NCBI GenBank assembly: GCA_051745935.1
Contig: JBNJEM010000255.1
Span: 1-10,328, forward strand
From: JBNJEM01 sp051745935
GTDB lineage: Bacteria > Planctomycetota > Planctomycetia > Pirellulales > Pirellulaceae
Direction: 5' to 3'
DNA: 10,328 nucleotides
This document shows, in pieces, positions 8,001 through 10,328 of this stretch. The notes under the pieces were generated by a model. That model was not told the DNA's origin. It made no database searches and was given only the letters and a program-made list of their open reading frames with translations. A program made the translations under genes and the position numbers. Position 1 is the stretch's first letter; each line of letters opens with the position of its first letter.

Positions 8001-9552
8001 CCAAGGCCGCTGGGCCAAGGAACCGGCGGTGACGGGCCTGAGAACCAGCATCGCGGAGATCCTCGACGGCGCTGGCGGCGTGATGACGGCCCCCGAGCTG
8101 GCTGAGGCCATTCTGGTGGCCCGGGGGTCGATTGAAGATGAGCCCCAGCGGAGCCGGCTCGCGGTCGCTGTTACCCGAGCGGCCGTGGAAGTGGAACGTA
8201 CGATGGCCGAGCCCCGGTTCATGGTGCGACGGGTGGGGGTGTCAGTTGTCAGTCGTCAGTTGTCAGCTGTCAGTAATCACTTGGGGTCCCTCAGTGGTCA
8301 GGCGATGGCAGTCAGCGGTCAGCAGTCAGCGATCAGCGGGAAAGAAGAAGCTGATAGCCGATCGCTGAATGCTGATAGCTTGCCCCGCGTCCTCATTGCT
8401 CTGTCGTCGGGCCTGGCCACCTACGCCGAGCAGCTCGGTCGCGCGGCGGATCGTCTGGCCGATGAAGACCCGCTCGTTCCGCCCGCCCGCGTGATCGGGC
8501 GGCTCCGAGAAATCGCGCTGCCCACGGGCGCGCCGGTACTGTCCGACACGCGACTCATCCGGCTGGCCGCCGCGGCATCCGAACATGCAGCCCTGTCCAG
8601 CCGCCAGGAGTTGTATCCGCGGGGTATGGATGGCGCCCGAGCACTCAGGCTCTCGCAAGGCGCCCTGTACGGCGTGGCCTTCCTCACCGTGGCACAAATC
8701 CGTCAGCGGGTTGCCAGCCGGTATCCGGAAGCCGCCCCGTTGCCGGACCCGCCCGCTCTCGACGGGCTGCTCCGCGACGCGGGCTTCAGCTTCCAATGGG
8801 ACCCGGCCGGCAAAGAAGGCGTTGGCTGCTATGTCAGCCCGTTGCGCGAGACCGTCTCCGTCACCAGCGGCAGCGAGACGATCTCCAGGCATAGCACCGC
8901 CGTGCGTCCCATGGAGGGCGGCGACATCACCCCCGAGGTCGCCGACGCCCGGCAGTTCGAAGAGCGGCTGCAACGGGGACTCAAGGATGGCTCATTCCTC
9001 GCGCTGTTGGTCCATCCGAAGCACTACCAGCGTGCCGCCAAGGAGCTTTCTTCCCGCTTCGACATCGAGCTGGTCGACTTCGAGGGGCTATTCATCGACG
9101 AGCTGCGCCAGGTCGCCGGCGCGGCGAACGTCAACTGGGACCTGGTCCTCAAGACCGACGCCGCACCGAATCAAGGGGACTGGGACAGACTGATGATGCT
9201 CGTCGGTCGGGCCATGCCGCGGGTGGAGTCGTCAGTTGTCAGTTGTCAGTCGTCGGAGGCAGCGGAGGGCGGAGGGGTTTTGTTGACTTATGTTGGGTTA
9301 TTGGCTCGCTACGATCAGATGACGTTGTTGGAGCGGCTGAGGGAGAAGGTCGAGCGGGGCCGCGAGTTGCGAAGCTGTTGGAGCCTGCTTCCCGGCGATC
9401 AACAGGCCCTTATCGACGGCAAACCAGTTCCCTTGATCGGCCCCGGCCAGAAGGTGAGAATTCCGGAGAGCTGGTTGCAAAACGTACATCGCGGCGACGC
9501 AGCGAAGCTCACGCAAAGACGCGAAGGCGCGAGCGAGGGGGACGATTCGTGA
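5050..9552 (+). CDS. pglW: PglW-type NERD / serine-threonine kinase, BREX type 2 (Pgl) system
   Basis: A 1500-residue protein, the length expected of PglW. In order, the NERD nuclease-like domain (about 14-130) has Asp54 in NEVDLLVF and Glu67-x-Lys69 in LIEIKG. A first kinase-like domain (about 215-495) is degenerate: HRGLCPQSIL replaces HRDLKPENIL (Gly345, Cys347, Ser350), and FNWQAG replaces DFG. A second kinase domain (about 515-790) looks complete, with a GQGACS loop, VLKV Lys549, HRDIKPDNI Asp650 and Asn655, and DFS Asp673. An alpha-CTD-like helix-hairpin-helix follows (about 815-878, LRLRGVGHKTRREI), then an HTH-like segment (961-988) and a long C-terminal region. In Pgl/BREX type 2 systems PglW is the kinase partner of PglX, PglY and PglZ in phage resistance. 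GGGGGA at 5040-5045 precedes the ATG. Three repeat-derived stretches interrupt the C-terminal half. Confidence 0.9.
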   Translation: MASAKNWVSVTQSSFPWEREALDFVRGRFPTHEPYRGWSNFEFIADDGTINEVDLLVFTPQGFFLIEIKGRPGRLFGDAGTWTWEKDGKLTTVDNPLVLANAKAKKLRSLLQRQKVCKKKGPLPFIEALVFCSETDLQCQLQDTAAYRVCLRDREAQGSSPARPGIMAALTRRECPGLDSRPKGPHDKPTAKVVSQALEQAGIRPSQRYRKVSDYTLNQLIGEGPGYQDWQASHVKLPDFKRRVRIYTVRTGATEDERRTTERAAEREAQLLESLQHPGVLRREGFTEHELGPALIFEHDPQAIPLNHYLAQQKDDLPVDVRIDLLRQVAEVVRFAHDKKVIHRGLCPQSILAIPSPGGRPRIKVFNWQAGYRLASSTSGVSREVTATSHVDRLVEDASTAYMAPEASDEANHGEHLDVFSLGAIGYFLFSGSAPAANGVELSEKLRGTTGLQISSVLNGAGEWLQMLVQEATHPVVANRTDSVADFLSVLDEVEEELTAPEQDYVDDPTRAQRGDILPGGFHVLKRLGQGACSLGLLVEKDDEEFVLKVASEPDHNARLKDEAEVLGKLRHQHIVEFCGAVEMGDRQAFLMRPVLVQVTVNDRTEKRVETLGQRLRKEGRLSVDLLQRFGRDLLDVVNYLEEQGISHRDIKPDNIAVGQVGRGSKMHLILFDFSLSRTSAENIRAGTTGYLDPMLPLRKPPRWDLHAERYAAAVTLYELATGPNNLPRWGDGTTAPSHLDCEATIEPEAFDAPLRDAFTEFFQCCFRRNPSERFDNAEAMRDAWRECFVGIDQPGTLSDHEDEDELRRLLADATFDTQIPELGLGTRATNALDRANLLTVEDLLTVPMRRLLRLRGVGHKTRREISSAVKILRERLGSPKREDVTTVEPPDTNTDETDVTNLSVDLIAQRISRTGSREGETARGTLMMLLGLGESIQRPAVSGQPELIADKLNAEGSPWPSQSEIASALDVTRGRIGQLVGQFQGRWAKEPAVTGLRTSIAEILDGAGGVMTAPELAEAILVARGSIEDEPQRSRLAVAVTRAAVEVERTMAEPRFMVRRVGVSVVSRQLSAVSNHLGSLSGQAMAVSGQQSAISGKEEADSRSLNADSLPRVLIALSSGLATYAEQLGRAADRLADEDPLVPPARVIGRLREIALPTGAPVLSDTRLIRLAAAASEHAALSSRQELYPRGMDGARALRLSQGALYGVAFLTVAQIRQRVASRYPEAAPLPDPPALDGLLRDAGFSFQWDPAGKEGVGCYVSPLRETVSVTSGSETISRHSTAVRPMEGGDITPEVADARQFEERLQRGLKDGSFLALLVHPKHYQRAAKELSSRFDIELVDFEGLFIDELRQVAGAANVNWDLVLKTDAAPNQGDWDRLMMLVGRAMPRVESSVVSCQSSEAAEGGGVLLTYVGLLARYDQMTLLERLREKVERGRELRSCWSLLPGDQQALIDGKPVPLIGPGQKVRIPESWLQNVHRGDAAKLTQRREGASEGDDS
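7861..7918 (+). repeat. In-frame heptamer-type repeat inside pglW (copy 1)
   Basis: CAGCGGC, CAGCGGT, CAGCGGT and CAGCCAG follow one another as degenerate 7-base units. A second motif then appears in GCTGATAGCTGACAAGCTGA. The stretch encodes roughly residues 938-957 of PglW, a low-complexity insert between the alpha-CTD-like HhH and the HTH-like segment. The reading frame stays open. Confidence 0.75.
8241..8381 (+). repeat. In-frame heptamer-type repeat inside pglW (copy 2, longest)
   Basis: This begins with GTCAGTT, GTCAGTC, GTCAGTT and GTCAGCT as consecutive 7-base units. It continues with GTCAGCG/ATCAGCG variants (8290-8338) and ends with the GCTGATAGC-type motif (8349-8381). It encodes about residues 1064-1111, a Ser/Val/Gln-rich linker unlike the surrounding folded protein. 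The motif order matches copy 1 (heptamers, then GCTGATAGC), so both look like the same composite element. Confidence 0.82.
9228..9256 (+). repeat. In-frame heptamer-type repeat inside pglW (copy 3)
   Basis: Three to four GTCAGTT-type units (GTCGTCAGTTGTCAGTTGTC and on) encode about residues 1393-1402 of PglW (ESSVVSCQSS). It is the same unit as copy 2 and in the same orientation. The frame is preserved. Confidence 0.78.
9501..9537 (+). repeat. ACGCAAAGACGCGAAGGCG-type dispersed repeat forming the PglW C-terminus
   Basis: CTCACGCAAAGACGCGAAGG (9509-9528) and flanking bases resemble a dispersed repeat that I recall from many planctomycete, cyanobacterial and other genomes. Here it encodes the last Arg/Ala/Glu-rich residues of PglW (about 1485-1496), just after the conserved-looking IPESWLQNVHRG. 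The natural C-terminus therefore appears to be replaced or extended by repeat sequence. Confidence 0.55.
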
Positions 9553-9571
9553 GAACGAGATTGCACGCATT

Positions 9572-9589
9572 CGACGACTGACGACTGAC
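9572..9589 (-). repeat. Heptamer-type repeat between pglW and the TA pair, opposite orientation
   Basis: CGACGACTGACGACTGAC is the reverse complement form of the GTCAGTC/GTCAGTT unit. It sits 20 bases after the pglW stop and 20 bases before the antitoxin ATG. Read on the plus strand this orientation contains TGA in each unit. Confidence 0.7.
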
Positions 9590-9609
9590 AAACACCGAAG
9601 GACAAAACC

Positions 9610-9837
9610 ATGTTGAAATCTGTGGAAGGTATTTACCAGGACGGAAAGGTCAAGTTGTTGGAGCCCGCTCCGCCGGAGGCCAAGGGCAAGGTCATAGTCA
9701 CGTTCCTGGATACGACTTCGGTCGACCTAGCTGATCGAGGAATTGACGAGGCGCAAGCGGCTGACCTGCGACACCGGTTGAAACCGTTTGCCGAAGATTG
9801 GGGTCGACCGGAAATGGATGCCTACGATGCCATATAA
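9610..9837 (+). CDS. Antitoxin of a MazEF-like toxin-antitoxin pair
   Basis: A 75-residue protein starting MLKSVEGIYQDGKVKLLEPA, a form typical of DUF104/AbrB-like antitoxins that bind their operator with an N-terminal beta-rich domain. 'GKVIVTFLDT' closes that domain at about 26-35. The C-terminal half (SVDLADRGIDEAQAADLRHR and a final EDWGRPEMDAYDAI) is likely the flexible toxin-binding part. GAAGGA (9597-9602) lies 7 bases before the ATG. The gene overlaps the toxin gene by 11 bases (9827-9837), as usual for such pairs. The pair interrupts the expected pglW-pglX neighbourhood and may have been acquired separately, or it may guard the defence locus. Confidence 0.8.
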   Translation: MLKSVEGIYQDGKVKLLEPAPPEAKGKVIVTFLDTTSVDLADRGIDEAQAADLRHRLKPFAEDWGRPEMDAYDAI

Positions 9838-10173
9838 CCAAGGTGACGTTGTTCTGGTGCTATATCCCGACTCGAACCTGCGGACGGCTAAGCGACGGCC
9901 GGCACTCGTGGTTCAGGCCGACGGCTTGCGGACGGCCCTGCCACAAACATCGTCGCGATGATCACAAGCAACATGGATCGGGCGGGCCACGCCAGTCGTG
10001 TCCTCGTGTCCCAATCGTCGTCCGCCGGCCAACAAATGGGCTTTCAGACCGATTCGGTAGTGATGACGGACAACCTGGCGACGGTCCTTGACTTTGAGAT
10101 TGACCGAACGATCGGTCGCATCCCTGACATCCGTCCGGTAAGCGATGCTTTGCGTCACACATTCGGCCTGTAG
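9827..10173 (+). pseudogene. MazF-family toxin with a frameshift
   Basis: The first frame (9827-9961) encodes 44 residues starting MPYNQGDVVLVLYPDSNLRT and continuing with AKRRPALVVQADG, the N-terminal half of a MazF/PemK endoribonuclease. It ends at TGA 9959-9961. The rest of the fold continues in another frame: IVAMITSNMDRAGH, a middle part with DSVVMTDNLATVLDF, and a final DIRPVSDALRHTFGL, to the TAG at 10171-10173. A one-base loss near 9947-9949 explains it. The RNA-binding/catalytic Arg (RPALVV) and the ITS segment are both present but split between frames. The second frame has its own ATG at 9958 overlapping the stop (ATGA). This could be an inactivated toxin, a sequencing error, or a split protein; the first two are more likely. 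Confidence 0.78.
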
Positions 10174-10291
10174 TGACCTGCCGAAACCCCGACGCCAAAG
10201 CGGTGGGAAATCGAGTATGTTTTTTTCGAACAAGGCATCGGCCACAAGCCTCGACTAACGAGTGGCAACAACTGACAACTGACCAAATCCC
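10174..10291 (+). promoter_or_regulatory. Spacer between TA pair and pglX, with heptamer repeat
   Basis: A 118-base spacer. A T7 run lies near 10220 without a clear GC-rich stem, so I do not call a terminator. At 10266-10284, CAACAACTGACAACTGACC carries the heptamer repeat in the AACTGAC orientation, 7 bases before the next ATG. No good Shine-Dalgarno is visible between that repeat and the start. Confidence 0.4.
10266..10284 (-). repeat. Heptamer-type repeat directly upstream of pglX, opposite orientation
   Basis: CAACAACTGACAACTGACC is the reverse complement form of the GTCAGTT unit found inside pglW. It fills the place where the ribosome binding site of the next gene would be expected. Confidence 0.68.
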
Positions 10292-10328
10292 ATGATTAAC
10301 CGCCAGCGATTACTGAACGACCTCCAGG
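10292..10328 (+). CDS. pglX: Start of probable pglX (adenine methyltransferase), cut by window end
   Basis: Only 12 codons are visible, reading MINRQRLLNDLQ. This resembles the N-terminus of BREX type 2 PglX, the DNA adenine methyltransferase that commonly follows pglW, with an 'M-I-x-R-x-x-L-L-x-D-L-Q' pattern. The frame is open to the edge. The identification rests on this short stretch and on gene order, so it should be checked against the following sequence. Confidence 0.5.
   Translation, partial: MINRQRLLNDLQ

Noticed and set aside
8241..8381. CRISPR-like array
   Set aside because: Units are only 7 bases, degenerate and contiguous, with no regular spacers and no cas genes; they lie inside an open gene.
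8326..8973. Minus-strand open frame of 215 codons inside pglW
   Set aside because: It is a shadow of pglW with no domain and no ribosome binding site that stands out.
5040..9552. Assignment to DISARM instead of BREX
   Set aside because: The NERD plus double kinase plus HhH architecture is that of PglW; no DISARM helicase or methyltransferase is visible in the window.
9827..10173. Programmed frameshift in mazF
   Set aside because: There is no slippery heptamer or downstream stem at 9944-9961; a simple base loss explains the break better.

Overview
The window reads as an accessory defence island from a GC-rich bacterium. A planctomycete-like host is my best guess, not a firm call. It rests on the composition, the remembered look of the HNH, 2OG-oxygenase and MazEF-like genes, and two kinds of dispersed short repeat (a GTCAGTT-type heptamer and an ACGCAAAGACGCGAAGGCG-type repeat). 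I could run no database search.

Left part (1-2193). A small charged protein is translationally coupled to a compact HNH endonuclease (66-730). A frameshifted and truncated 2OG-Fe(II) oxygenase fragment follows (859-1132). About 1 kb then has no intact gene. Its right half (about 1573-2190) has strong stem-loops and looks like the 5' part of a group II intron without its reverse transcriptase; that call is tentative.

Middle (2194-4675). An unrecognised 171-aa protein with a possible HhH-glycosylase-like segment converges on an Mrr-type restriction endonuclease on the minus strand. Next, also on the minus strand, is a WYL-domain regulator that lacks its usual DNA-binding head.

Right part (4785-10328). 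Divergent from the WYL gene runs a plus-strand cluster: a 74-aa MerR/excisionase-like HTH protein, then a 1500-aa PglW-type kinase. PglW has a NERD nuclease-like domain, a degenerate kinase, an intact kinase and an alpha-CTD-like HhH. Next come a MazEF-like toxin-antitoxin pair with a frameshifted toxin, and finally the first 12 codons of what is probably pglX. This is the beginning of a BREX type 2 (phage growth limitation) locus; pglX, pglY, pglZ, brxD and brxHI would be expected beyond the right edge. The HTH and WYL proteins are the likely local regulators, and Mrr and HNH add further nuclease activities.

The most unusual feature is that pglW carries three in-frame insertions of heptamer-type repeat, plus a C-terminal tail that seems to derive from a second repeat family. 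Copies of the heptamer in the opposite, stop-containing orientation flank the toxin-antitoxin cassette that separates pglW from pglX.
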